A stretch of 7,014 nucleotides of DNA, taken from Fretibacterium sp. (GTDB lineage: Bacteria; Synergistota; Synergistia; Synergistales; Aminobacteriaceae). Below, piece by piece: positions 1 through 6,036 of the stretch. The stretch covers positions 1 through 7,014 of the forward strand of contig JAEEGY010000227.1 in the NCBI GenBank assembly GCA_016280565.1, written 5' to 3'. The translations under genes and the position numbers were made by a program. Each line of letters begins with the position of its first letter. Within the stretch, counting starts at the first letter, position 1. Under the pieces are notes generated by a model, which was not told the origin of the DNA, did no database searches, and saw only the letters and a list, made by a program, of their open reading frames with translations.

Positions 1-6
1 ATCATA

Positions 7-13
7 CCTCCTT
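7..13 (-). promoter_or_regulatory. Ribosome binding site of a minus-strand gene starting beyond the left edge
   Basis: Read on the minus strand this is a perfect AAGGAGG, followed by only six bases before the window ends. The only ATG inside the window (positions 5-3) is one base from the site, too close to be used. The start codon is therefore inferred to lie just left of base 1. Nothing can be said about the product. The site shows that another co-oriented gene follows the terminator at about 112-142. Confidence 0.6.
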
Positions 14-30
14 GGTTGAACTCTCAACCA
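13..30 (-). promoter_or_regulatory. Small hairpin abutting the Shine-Dalgarno of the off-window gene
   Basis: TGGTTGA at 13-19 is perfectly complementary to TCAACCA at 24-30, giving a 7-bp stem with a 4-base loop. Its 3' arm on the minus strand ends at the first base of the AAGGAGG ribosome site. It may modulate translation or mRNA stability, or the same dyad in DNA could be an operator. The pairing is seen directly and the role is inferred. Confidence 0.4.
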
Positions 31-36
31 CCGTAT

Positions 37-66
37 ATTCTTTCACAAACCGGGGGGATTTTGCAA
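37..66 (-). promoter_or_regulatory. Weak sigma70-like promoter candidate for the off-window gene
   Basis: On the minus strand TTGCAA (66-61, 4 of 6 to the -35 consensus) is followed after 18 bases by AAGAAT (42-37, 4 of 6 to the -10 consensus). Both hexamers are weak, as expected for a promoter that needs an activator. The tandem 16-base repeats at 77-112 lie immediately upstream of the -35, a normal place for an activator. The call depends on this arrangement more than on the hexamers. Confidence 0.3.
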
Positions 67-72
67 GGGGGT

Positions 73-112
73 TTTGATGACGTTTATGCAGATAAAATGA
101 CGTTTATGCAGA
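73..112. repeat. Two tandem copies of a 16-base repeat, candidate LytTR-regulator binding sites
   Basis: ATGACGTTTATGCAGA occurs at 77-92 and again, identically, at 97-112, a period of exactly 20 bases or about two helical turns. A third identical copy lies at 6981-6996. Each copy contains GACGTTTAT (79-87 and 99-107), which fits the published LytTR box [TA][AC][CA]GTTN[AG][TG] at 8 of 9 positions. LytTR regulators usually bind such direct repeats spaced by about two turns next to the -35 element, and that is the arrangement here for the off-window gene. The right copy also touches the T-tract of the terminator. Regulator binding is an inference. A mobile-element or intergenic-repeat origin is the alternative. 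Confidence 0.55.
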
Positions 113-142
113 AATAAAAACCGGGGGTGTCTCCACCCCCGG
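112..142 (-). terminator. Rho-independent terminator ending the secreted-protein operon
   Basis: CCGGGGGTG at 121-129 pairs perfectly with CACCCCCGG at 134-142 around a 4-base loop, a very stable 9-bp GC stem. Read on the minus strand the stem is followed at once by TTTTTATTT (120-112). It begins about 20 bases after the stop codon of the LprI-like gene. This is a textbook intrinsic terminator and marks the 3' end of the transcript. Confidence 0.92.
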
Positions 143-162
143 CGGGTTGTGTCCGTTAACCT

Positions 163-834
163 CTACATGTGCCCCTCATAGGCGTTGTAGGTCCCATCCA
201 GCCGGCTCAGTTTCCCGTTGCCCTTCACCGTGATGACGGTGACGTGGCCTTTGTTCCACTTGCTGATGCTCAGGGTCATCCGGCCGTTCTTGCCGTCCCG
301 CAGAGCGATTTTCTTGTCCGTGATGGTCCCATCGCCCTCCCAGGTGAAATCGCCGTCGAAGAACTCGATCCTCACCCTGCTGCCGTTGCCGTGGGTCTCA
401 AAATAGACGCCGTCCTTGCGCTCATAGACAGCATAGAAATCGCTGTACGTTGCCTGTTTGGCTGGCTTGTTGCCAGACGCCTTTTTCCGCGCGATCTCAA
501 CGTTGGTGCGGATCACCTTGGTGCGCTCCTTCGTCACTGCGGCGTAGGCCTCGTCGGGCTCCATCCCGTCGTCGATCAGCTCCTCCGCCTTTTCGTCGCG
601 CCCCTCGGCGATCCACTTCAGCTGCTCCTTCTTCAGCGCGTCGAAGTCCTTCTTGCTGAGGACCTTCTTCGCCTCGTTCCAGGCCTGGGTCAGCTCCCTG
701 TCGGCCTTGGCGAACTCGCGGGAGTTTTTCTTCATCTCCAGATAATCCTCGTCGCTCAGGGCCAGCGCGGAGGCCGCAAACAGACAAACCGCCGCAAACG
801 CCATAACCACTGCCATCAAAACACGCTTCTTCAT
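163..834 (-). CDS. Secreted LprI/DUF1311-like protein with a C-terminal beta-rich domain
   Basis: This is an exported protein of 223 residues. The ATG at 834 is chosen because AGGAGG lies 9 bases upstream; an in-frame TTG at 840 would be only 3 bases away. Residues 1-25 form a signal peptide (KKR, hydrophobic core, SALA cleavage site). Residues of about 36-117 are helical and match the LprI/DUF1311 pattern in spacing and style (REL..AW..A, LKKEQLKWI.EGRDEKAEE), the family that includes the mycobacterial lysozyme inhibitor LprI. The cysteines typical of many LprI domains are absent, so a lysozyme-inhibitor role is not established. Residues of about 127-223 look like a small beta-sheet domain with many aromatic and glycine residues that I do not recognise. 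It is the last gene before the terminator, about 65 bases after the protease gene, and probably cotranscribed with it. Confidence 0.85.
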   Translation of the reverse strand: MKKRVLMAVVMAFAAVCLFAASALALSDEDYLEMKKNSREFAKADRELTQAWNEAKKVLSKKDFDALKKEQLKWIAEGRDEKAEELIDDGMEPDEAYAAVTKERTKVIRTNVEIARKKASGNKPAKQATYSDFYAVYERKDGVYFETHGNGSRVRIEFFDGDFTWEGDGTITDKKIALRDGKNGRMTLSISKWNKGHVTVITVKGNGKLSRLDGTYNAYEGHM

Positions 835-873
835 AACCAAAAACCTCCTGAATAAGTTTTTTTACCCGAAAGC

Positions 874-902
874 AGCCAGCGGGGCAAACGCCCCACCGGG
901 CT
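874..902 (-). other. Intercistronic hairpin between the protease and LprI-like genes
   Basis: GGGGC (881-885) pairs with GCCCC (890-894) around AAAC, and AGCC (874-877) can pair with GGCT (899-902), leaving an internal loop. The structure overlaps the protease stop codon. It has no T-tract on the minus strand, so it is not a convincing terminator. It could protect or separate the two coding parts of the mRNA. The remainder of this 66-base gap holds only the AGGAGG site of the next gene. Confidence 0.35.
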
Positions 903-3471
903 ACTTGCGTTTGGGAATTAAGATGATGCCGACGTCATAGTCCTCCTCGTTGAAACCCTCGGGCAGGACAGGCTTATCCGGCTTCGGCTTGTCCGGTTCA
1001 GGCTTATCTGGCTCGGGTTTGTCCGGCTCTGGTTTATCCGGTTCCGGCTTGGGCTTATCTTTGCTGCCGTCGTCCTCCTCGTCGTCTTTTTCTTCGTCCT
1101 CGTCCTCCTCATCCTTCTTCACATCGTCGTCCTCGTCCTTCTCGTCGTCATCATCATCTTCTTCTTCGTCATCATCATCATCATCTTCTTCTTCGTCTTC
1201 ATCATCCTCGTCGTCATAATCGTCTTCGTAGTCGTCGTCAAAGTCATCCTCGTCCCAGTCGTCGTCCTCCTCCTCATCATCATCGTCTTCATCCGGCTTC
1301 GGCTCGGACTTGCCGCAGAGGGTGAACGCCTTGACGGTGGCATTAGCCGCAGCCGACGTGGCATCCACGCCGTCGATCCAGTTCTTGCCATCGGCGGAGA
1401 AGTAGCAGTTCCCGGCGCTGATCACCACGTTGTCACTGTAGTCCTTCGTCTTCTGCTCAACGGCGATGGGATACTCACACTTCGGATCCGTCAGCTTCAC
1501 CACCACCGAGAACCACTCGCCCTCCTCAAGCGGCACAGGCTGTGGCAGCTTCACGGTGTGGTAGCCGGCCAGGTCCATGGTTCCGCTCTTCTCCGCCACG
1601 GGTTTTGCCCCAGAGGTGAGGTTTGCCCCCGAGGGCTTCCTGTCCCCGTACCGATAGACGCTCACGGCGTACTTCACGCCGTTATCGACCGTCCAGAAAC
1701 CGACCTCGCTGACGCTCTCCCCCGCGCTCTGAATTTGAAAGACACTGGCGGCCCAGCCCGTCTTCTTATTAGTGCTGTTCATCCAGATACTATTGACCCA
1801 GCCCACGCTGTCGTACCCGTAGTGCCGCATCTTCTCCTTCACAGGTTCCACGGTGAAAGCCGTTCCGCTGCGCTTGTACTGCTCATAGGACATCCAGAAG
1901 TACCCGCCCGCGGCCCACTTCGGCCCCCAGCTGTTGCGCACCAGCCACGCGCCGTCGCGGGAGGGCTTGTTTTTGCCAAAGTTCTGGCGGGGGTAGTTAT
2001 CATCCCAGCCCACCACCGTGATCATGTGGTTCGTGCTTTTGCTGCCCTTCTTGAAGTAGCTGTTGTGTTTGTTGTCATGATACGGGCCATCTTCGTCGTA
2101 GGAGAACAGCACGGCGCCCTTGTCCATGATGAGCTGTTTGATGATGCGGTTCTGCGCGGCAGAGTTCTGCTCCAGCACCATGAAGGTCGCGTCCTTCAGG
2201 CGCAGCACGCGCGTGTAGGAGCCAGGCTTCTTGCCGGCGGAGGGGAACTTGCCGTATGGCATCTCGGATTCCATCACCAACCCCAGCCGCCCCAAGATCG
2301 CAGCGCTCCTCCATTCGTTGCCGCCCTGGTCCAATATGGCCTTGTTGCTCAAATGACTGCTGGCGTGGCCGTGTTCGTCCAACGCAGAGAAAGTCCGTGC
2401 CTTGTTGGGGTCCTTGAAGGTAAACCACGCCAGGAACATCTCGGACAGATTGAGGGTCTGGTCATTCCCCAGGGAGCCACTGTAGTTTCCCCTCTTCACC
2501 CGTGTGAGGTAGTTGGACTCGCAGGCCGCCATCGTGGCGTGGGCCCAGCAGGTGCCATACTGGCCCTGATCCTTGACGGGCGTCAGGCGGCCCGTGTTCC
2601 TCATGTCATACTTCGAGGGGATGTTGGTGGACAGGGCGCGCTTGGTGATGTTCTTCGGCGGGTTGTTCGCCAGGTAGGAGATGTTTACGGGCGGCGGGGT
2701 GTAACCCATCACGGGGTGGTGTCCGTCGTCAGCTCCAGCAACGTCGTCACTGGCGATATCGTCGCTGGTGGCGCCTTCGCCCGGAGCTCTCTCGGCCCCT
2801 TCCGCTCCGCTGGCCCTCGCGGCCTGCCGGTGACCCTTTTCCTCGCCTGGCTCGCCCTCTTCCGCCCTGGCCAGCTCCGCCAGATACTCAAGGCGCGGGC
2901 CCGTGCCGGGGTGCGTGGCAAAGCCGCCGGTCTTGTCGTTCTCCGTGCCAAAGTGCTTCATGGCGTTGTAAAGCCCCCAGGGGCTGTAACCGGCTTCGAC
3001 CAGCAGCCCCACGCCGTACTCGTCGGCCTCGGTCTCCTGCTCCCGGCTAAAGGCGCTCTTCGTCAGCTCCACGCCGATGGTGCCAACGGCCCCGGCCAGG
3101 CCGCTCATCTTGTCCTTGTGGGCCTCCAGCAGGGACTTGCCGATGTCCGACAGCACTTCCTGATTATAGTGTCCCAGGCGGACGTGGCCCACCTCATGGC
3201 CCAGGATGCCGGCCATCTCCTCCTCGGAGTCCAGCGCGTTCATCATCTCCTGGGTGACGTGGACGCTGTATTTGCCGCCGTCCTCAAAGGCGACCCAGGC
3301 GTTGGCTCCGCCCTCCTCCTCATATTCGATGGGCACACGCTCGAACTCATCGGCCTCCGTCACGCGGTCCCAGGCCGCCTCAACGGCGGATCTGTCGATC
3401 TGAGCCCACCCCGCCGCCGGAATGATAAAAAGCAGCAGCGCAAAAACCAGCCCTGCTCTAATCGTCTTCAT
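901..3471 (-). CDS. Exported dual protease: M48-like metallopeptidase fused to C1A papain-like peptidase, lectin-like domain and acidic tail
   Basis: This protein has 856 residues. The ATG at 3471 is preferred because it opens a clean signal peptide (about 1-24, ending AGWAQ) and has AAGAGG 9 bases upstream; an in-frame start at 3567 would add 32 non-signal residues. About 30-205 resemble M48 peptidases: HEVGH at 92-96 gives two zinc ligands and the catalytic Glu, and the EQETEAD stretch near 144-150 should supply the third ligand. After a low-complexity linker, about 285-545 form a papain (C1A) domain with oxyanion Gln302 and Cys308 (QGQYGTCW), His482 (NHMITVVGW) and Asn513 (RNSWG). About 551-718 look like the lectin-like domain that often follows bacterial C1A peptidases. 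Then come a 75-residue acidic run, Pro-Glu-Pro-Asp-Lys repeats and a short non-acidic end. All catalytic residues are present. It overlaps the preceding gene by 14 bases. Location is periplasmic or extracellular; substrates are unknown. Confidence 0.9.
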   Translation of the reverse strand: MKTIRAGLVFALLLFIIPAAGWAQIDRSAVEAAWDRVTEADEFERVPIEYEEEGGANAWVAFEDGGKYSVHVTQEMMNALDSEEEMAGILGHEVGHVRLGHYNQEVLSDIGKSLLEAHKDKMSGLAGAVGTIGVELTKSAFSREQETEADEYGVGLLVEAGYSPWGLYNAMKHFGTENDKTGGFATHPGTGPRLEYLAELARAEEGEPGEEKGHRQAARASGAEGAERAPGEGATSDDIASDDVAGADDGHHPVMGYTPPPVNISYLANNPPKNITKRALSTNIPSKYDMRNTGRLTPVKDQGQYGTCWAHATMAACESNYLTRVKRGNYSGSLGNDQTLNLSEMFLAWFTFKDPNKARTFSALDEHGHASSHLSNKAILDQGGNEWRSAAILGRLGLVMESEMPYGKFPSAGKKPGSYTRVLRLKDATFMVLEQNSAAQNRIIKQLIMDKGAVLFSYDEDGPYHDNKHNSYFKKGSKSTNHMITVVGWDDNYPRQNFGKNKPSRDGAWLVRNSWGPKWAAGGYFWMSYEQYKRSGTAFTVEPVKEKMRHYGYDSVGWVNSIWMNSTNKKTGWAASVFQIQSAGESVSEVGFWTVDNGVKYAVSVYRYGDRKPSGANLTSGAKPVAEKSGTMDLAGYHTVKLPQPVPLEEGEWFSVVVKLTDPKCEYPIAVEQKTKDYSDNVVISAGNCYFSADGKNWIDGVDATSAAANATVKAFTLCGKSEPKPDEDDDDEEEDDDWDEDDFDDDYEDDYDDEDDEDEEEDDDDDDEEEDDDDDEKDEDDDVKKDEEDEDEEKDDEEDDGSKDKPKPEPDKPEPDKPEPDKPEPDKPKPDKPVLPEGFNEEDYDVGIILIPKRK
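970..1056 (-). repeat. Tandem 15-base repeats encoding Pro-Glu-Pro-Asp-Lys units
   Basis: The 3' part of the protease gene encodes about five copies of a PEPDK pentapeptide (the last reads PKPDK), residues 806-834. Codons vary at third positions, for example in how the Pro and Lys are written, so the array is not freshly duplicated. Such Pro-rich charged repeats usually act as rigid spacers, in cell-wall-spanning or surface proteins among others. Here it separates the acidic tail from a final segment of about 22 residues. Confidence 0.85.
1069..1293 (-). repeat. Low-complexity GAN-codon tract encoding a 75-residue Asp/Glu run
   Basis: About 66 of 75 encoded residues are Asp or Glu, broken only by single Trp, Phe, Tyr, Val and Lys residues. 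On the plus strand the DNA is made almost only of TCN/TTC-type triplets. Such tracts are prone to slippage, so length may vary between strains. In a secreted protein a polyacidic segment can bind calcium or basic surfaces and may help solubility; none of these roles is shown here. Confidence 0.9.
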
Positions 3472-4021
3472 CGCCGTGTTCCTCTTCATCCTTCTCATCT
3501 TCTTCTCCGTCACCGTCTTCATCGCCGCTGTCCGGTTCAACCGTGGCGCGGTAATGGATGGAGTCAAGAATCTTTTCGATCATCTCTCCCCCGGGCTGGT
3601 CATCCCCCGAAGAGGCCATCACAAGGTACTCCCCCTCGTCCCCCGCATAGACCCACACGCCGCACTGGACACCGGCCGTGTCCTTATACTCAAAGTAGAA
3701 ATCGCCCTCTTCATCCTCCTCAAGATCAACGCCGCCCAACTGCTCGTAGAGTTTCTTCGCAATCTCCTCCAGCGTGGCCTCCCCCATCTTGCCGGAAGCG
3801 AGGCTCAGCGAGGCGTCGGAGCTGACGGCCTTCAAAACGACCGTTGCCCCCTGCTGCTCCGCCGTCCAGCCTGCCGGAACGTCCAGCGAGAGCGTCTCAA
3901 ACTCCTGCATTTCTGCATAGGCCGGCAGGAAGCCCGTTACACGGGCCGGGGCGCACAGGGCGAGAAAGCACGCGGCGGACAAAACCAGCACAGTCCGGCG
4001 TACCCACCGGGCATAAAACAA
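3458..4021 (-). CDS. Exported PsbP/DcrB-like small protein with acidic C-terminal tail
   Basis: A TTG start at 4021 is chosen because GGGGAGG lies 5 bases upstream, giving 187 residues. An in-frame ATG at 4039 (193 residues) has no ribosome site, and one at 4072 sits on a strong hairpin. The N-terminus (RWVRR, then a hydrophobic core) is a signal peptide, probably cut after AYA at 36. Residues of about 38-155 resemble PsbP/DcrB (DUF1795)-type domains: an opening strand ending in DVPAGWTA, a helix near 83-95 and a closing segment near 147-155. The protein is clearly paralogous to the one encoded at 4112-4546 (QEF...VPxGWTA, DxxASL, (E/D)GD(F/Y)xF). Residues 162-187 are almost all Asp, Glu and Gly, a tail the paralogue lacks. 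The tail coding region contains the ribosome site of the protease gene, and the reading frames overlap by 14 bases. No catalytic function is evident. Confidence 0.75.
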   Translation of the reverse strand: MFYARWVRRTVLVLSAACFLALCAPARVTGFLPAYAEMQEFETLSLDVPAGWTAEQQGATVVLKAVSSDASLSLASGKMGEATLEEIAKKLYEQLGGVDLEEDEEGDFYFEYKDTAGVQCGVWVYAGDEGEYLVMASSGDDQPGGEMIEKILDSIHYRATVEPDSGDEDGDGEEDEKDEEEHGDEDD

Positions 4022-4043
4022 ACGGACCTCCCCTTTCATAGAC

Positions 4044-4070
4044 GCCGGAGGGACGGGTCGTCCCCCCGGC
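4044..4070 (-). promoter_or_regulatory. Strong intercistronic hairpin upstream of the acidic-tailed PsbP-like gene
   Basis: GCCGG (4044-4048) pairs with CCGGC (4066-4070) and GGGACG (4050-4055) with CGTCCC (4059-4064), an 11-bp GC-rich stem with one mismatch and a 3-base loop. There is no T-tract after it on the minus strand, so it is not an ordinary terminator. It lies just before the translation start, beside a second small dyad (CCCGC at 4081-4085 with GCGGG at 4089-4093). It may set relative expression within the operon by stabilising or processing the mRNA. Confidence 0.5.
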
Positions 4071-4111
4071 ATGGCTCAGTCCCGCGCTGCGGGGCTCCTG
4101 GAACAGTCCGA

Positions 4112-4546
4112 CTATTTTTTGAACTTGATGGAGCTTATCATCCCGCCGATGGCCTCGCGCTGAGTTTCCAGGCCAACCATCGTAAAAGCGGCGTACACTC
4201 CGGCGTCGTTGTCGCCTGTCACGATGACCTGAATCTGGCCATCATGGGCTGTGAAGTGATAATCGCCGTCGGCGTCCGCCTCGGGCGTCGTGCCCTCCAT
4301 GTACTTGGACATAGCGGCAGCAAGGTCCTTAATGGTATCGCCCTCATGCAGTGCGTCCACGGATACGGCAAGGGAGGCCGTCTGGTCATCCTTAATGATG
4401 CCCACCGTTGGCCCGTCCTCTTTTGCCGTCCAGCCCTCAGGAATATCCATCGTGAAGTGAGTGAACTCCTGCACCGCCGCGCACGCCGCCGTCGCCGCCA
4501 ACACCATCACCGCAACTGCAATCGAACCTATCTGAAAACGCTTCAT
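4112..4546 (-). CDS. Exported PsbP/DcrB-like small protein, 144 residues
   Basis: The ATG at 4546 has a perfect AGGAGG 8 bases upstream; an in-frame TTG at 4549 is less well placed. Residues 1-23 form a signal peptide with likely cleavage after ACA. A lipobox reading around Cys22 fits poorly. The mature part of about 120 residues has the pattern of PsbP/DcrB-like domains: QEFTHF, then DIPEGWTA, a DQTASLAV strand, a helix (KDLAAAMSKYME), a DGDYHFTAHDG hairpin and a final SSIKFKK. No catalytic residues stand out. It is the first of four exported-protein genes and a paralogue of the next one downstream, which suggests duplication. A partner, chaperone or binding role for the downstream protease is possible but only inferred from order. 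Confidence 0.83.
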   Translation of the reverse strand: MKRFQIGSIAVAVMVLAATAACAAVQEFTHFTMDIPEGWTAKEDGPTVGIIKDDQTASLAVSVDALHEGDTIKDLAAAMSKYMEGTTPEADADGDYHFTAHDGQIQVIVTGDNDAGVYAAFTMVGLETQREAIGGMISSIKFKK

Positions 4547-4590
4547 CAAAAAAACCTCCTGAAAAAAATTATGCTGCTTCCCAATATGCC

Positions 4591-4608
4591 GACCCCTCGC
4601 AAGGGGTT
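4591..4608 (-). other. Hairpin in the gap between the sensor kinase and the secreted-protein genes
   Basis: ACCCCT (4592-4597) pairs with AGGGGT (4602-4607) around a 4-base loop, with a possible extra G-T pair outside. It lies in the 103 bases before the start of the 144-residue protein gene. A T-tract is missing on the minus strand, so termination is doubtful. A TATGAT (4648-4643) just after the kinase stop resembles a -10 element but lacks a convincing -35. Whether the secreted block has its own promoter cannot be decided from sequence. Confidence 0.35.
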
Positions 4609-4649
4609 ATTGGCCACCACCGCTCAAAGCAAAAGTAAATTTTATCATA

Positions 4650-6035
4650 TCACAGGGGAGAATTTTCTTTATCTCCCGACGGGAGAAGAGCCTCTTCATT
4701 TTTCTCCTCCCGCGGGGCCGCGGCGCAGAGAAGGATCTCCACAGAAAAGATGCCGTCCTCCGTCTTGATGTTCATGGACCCGGCATGGCGGTGAACCGTA
4801 TTCAGGACGGACATAAGACCAATGCCGTGCCCCTCGCGTTCGGAACGAGGAAGGCCGTTTTTGCCAAAAGCCAGCTCGCCTTCAAACGGGTTGTCGATCG
4901 CGAGCCCCAGCATCTCATCGGAGAGCATGGACGAGATGACCGTCACGTGCCGCTTTGCGTCCGAGAGCCCGCTGACGGCCCTCAGGGCGTTCTCCAGCAG
5001 GTTGCCAAGGACCGCGCAGTAGTCGGACTCCCTGATCGGAAGTTTGTCCGGGATCTGTATCTTCCAGTCCACCTTCGTCTGCTGCGCCCTGGCAAGGGCG
5101 GCGTAGTGGGCGGCCACTGCGTCCACGGCCCTGTTGCCGCTGTAACCCTCATAGCTTTCCACCGTCTCGGTGAGGGGGCTCAGATACTTCAGGATCTCCT
5201 CCGTCTGGCCTTTTTTCGCAAAATCGTTGATGACCAGAAGGTGGTTGTGGAAATCGTGCCGAAGGGCGCGCGTCTCCTCCATGTAGCGTCTCAGGGCCTC
5301 GTAACGCTTTCCCTCTATCTGAAGGACCGTATTCTCCTCCTGGAGGCGTACGTTCCTGGCGGTGTTCATCACCACCAGCCACAGCAGATGATAGATCAGC
5401 AGGGCGGTCAACGGCACCAGAGCCAGCATGAACAACGCAATGGGACGGACGCGGCCGACAAGGAGGACGCTGGGGCGTATCGGGACCATCCAGACGATGA
5501 GGAGCAGAATCCCCAGCGGGATGATGGACAGGTAGTTCCATACTCTCTCAAAGTAGTCCTCGTCTATCAGCGAGGGCAGCTCCACGAGAAGCGTCTTTAA
5601 GAATGCCAGCCTGATCACAGACGACAGGGCAACCGCAACCAGCCCAAAATTCAGGGGCAAAAGCCGTGTTGACTCCCACAGATTGCTTCCTTCCTCGTAG
5701 GGGGCCATGATCAGGATGCTGTACAGGAGACAGAACGCGCCAAACATGATCGCGTTGAGGAAAAAGAATATTTTTTTGTTCAGGCTGAGCTTCACACAGA
5801 GGGAGAACAGCAGGAACAAAAAGGCCCCCTCCACGCACAGCACAGGGATAACGGGCAGCAGACGCTCCGTGCTGACCCAGGCGGCGGCAGCGACAAGCGC
5901 CGGAAGAAGGATCCCGGACAAAAGGAACGTCACCCACGGCCGCCAGCGCAGGTATTTCCTGACGGAAAGGAAAGCAAACAAGGCGTCGGGGATGACGACT
6001 GCAAGCTCGACAGCGTAGCGGATAAAGATATCCAT
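4650..6035 (-). CDS. AgrC/ComD-like membrane sensor histidine kinase (GHKL type)
   Basis: This 461-residue sensor kinase probably phosphorylates the LytTR regulator encoded just upstream. The ATG at 6035 follows the regulator stop by one base and has AAGGAGG 9 bases upstream, inside the regulator gene, so the two are translationally coupled. Six or seven hydrophobic segments (about 4-24, 34-54, 59-83, 89-110, 130-151, 169-186, 199-223) form an N-terminal membrane sensor. A charged helix (about 226-256) leads to LRHDFHNH, with His260 the likely phospho-acceptor, as in the HPK10 class (AgrC, ComD). The ATPase domain shows the N box LGNLLENA (Asn345, Asn349), AIDN near 379-382 and GHGIGL (402-407). 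A charged 24-residue extension follows. HPK10 kinases often sense peptides, but no AgrB or AgrD gene is seen nearby, so the signal is unknown. Confidence 0.93.
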   Translation of the reverse strand: MDIFIRYAVELAVVIPDALFAFLSVRKYLRWRPWVTFLLSGILLPALVAAAAWVSTERLLPVIPVLCVEGAFLFLLFSLCVKLSLNKKIFFFLNAIMFGAFCLLYSILIMAPYEEGSNLWESTRLLPLNFGLVAVALSSVIRLAFLKTLLVELPSLIDEDYFERVWNYLSIIPLGILLLIVWMVPIRPSVLLVGRVRPIALFMLALVPLTALLIYHLLWLVVMNTARNVRLQEENTVLQIEGKRYEALRRYMEETRALRHDFHNHLLVINDFAKKGQTEEILKYLSPLTETVESYEGYSGNRAVDAVAAHYAALARAQQTKVDWKIQIPDKLPIRESDYCAVLGNLLENALRAVSGLSDAKRHVTVISSMLSDEMLGLAIDNPFEGELAFGKNGLPRSEREGHGIGLMSVLNTVHRHAGSMNIKTEDGIFSVEILLCAAAPREEKNEEALLPSGDKENSPL

Positions 6036-6036
6036 G

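Noticed and set aside
76..92. CRISPR array made of the 16-base repeats
   Set aside because: The two left copies are separated by only 4 bases, leaving no room for spacers, and no cas gene is present.
950..1219. Plus-strand frame encoding a serine-rich protein
   Set aside because: It is the mirror of the Asp/Glu and PEPDK-coding tract, where GAN codons read TCN or TTC on the other strand.
3472..3567. Upstream starts for the dual protease
   Set aside because: They add a non-hydrophobic 32-residue leader overlapping the acidic tail of the previous gene, whereas the start at 3471 has a ribosome site and opens a signal peptide.
1558..3825. A 755-codon open frame on the plus strand opposite the protease gene
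   Set aside because: It is antisense to the protease and small-protein genes, whose families and active-site motifs are recognisable. The open frame is a by-product of GC-rich codon use; its translation shows no domain and it has no convincing ribosome site.
4656..4677. GGGAGA/TCTCCC dyad at the 3' end of the kinase gene as a terminator
   Set aside because: The loop is 10 bases, the stem is only 6 bp, and there is no T-run straight after it on the minus strand.
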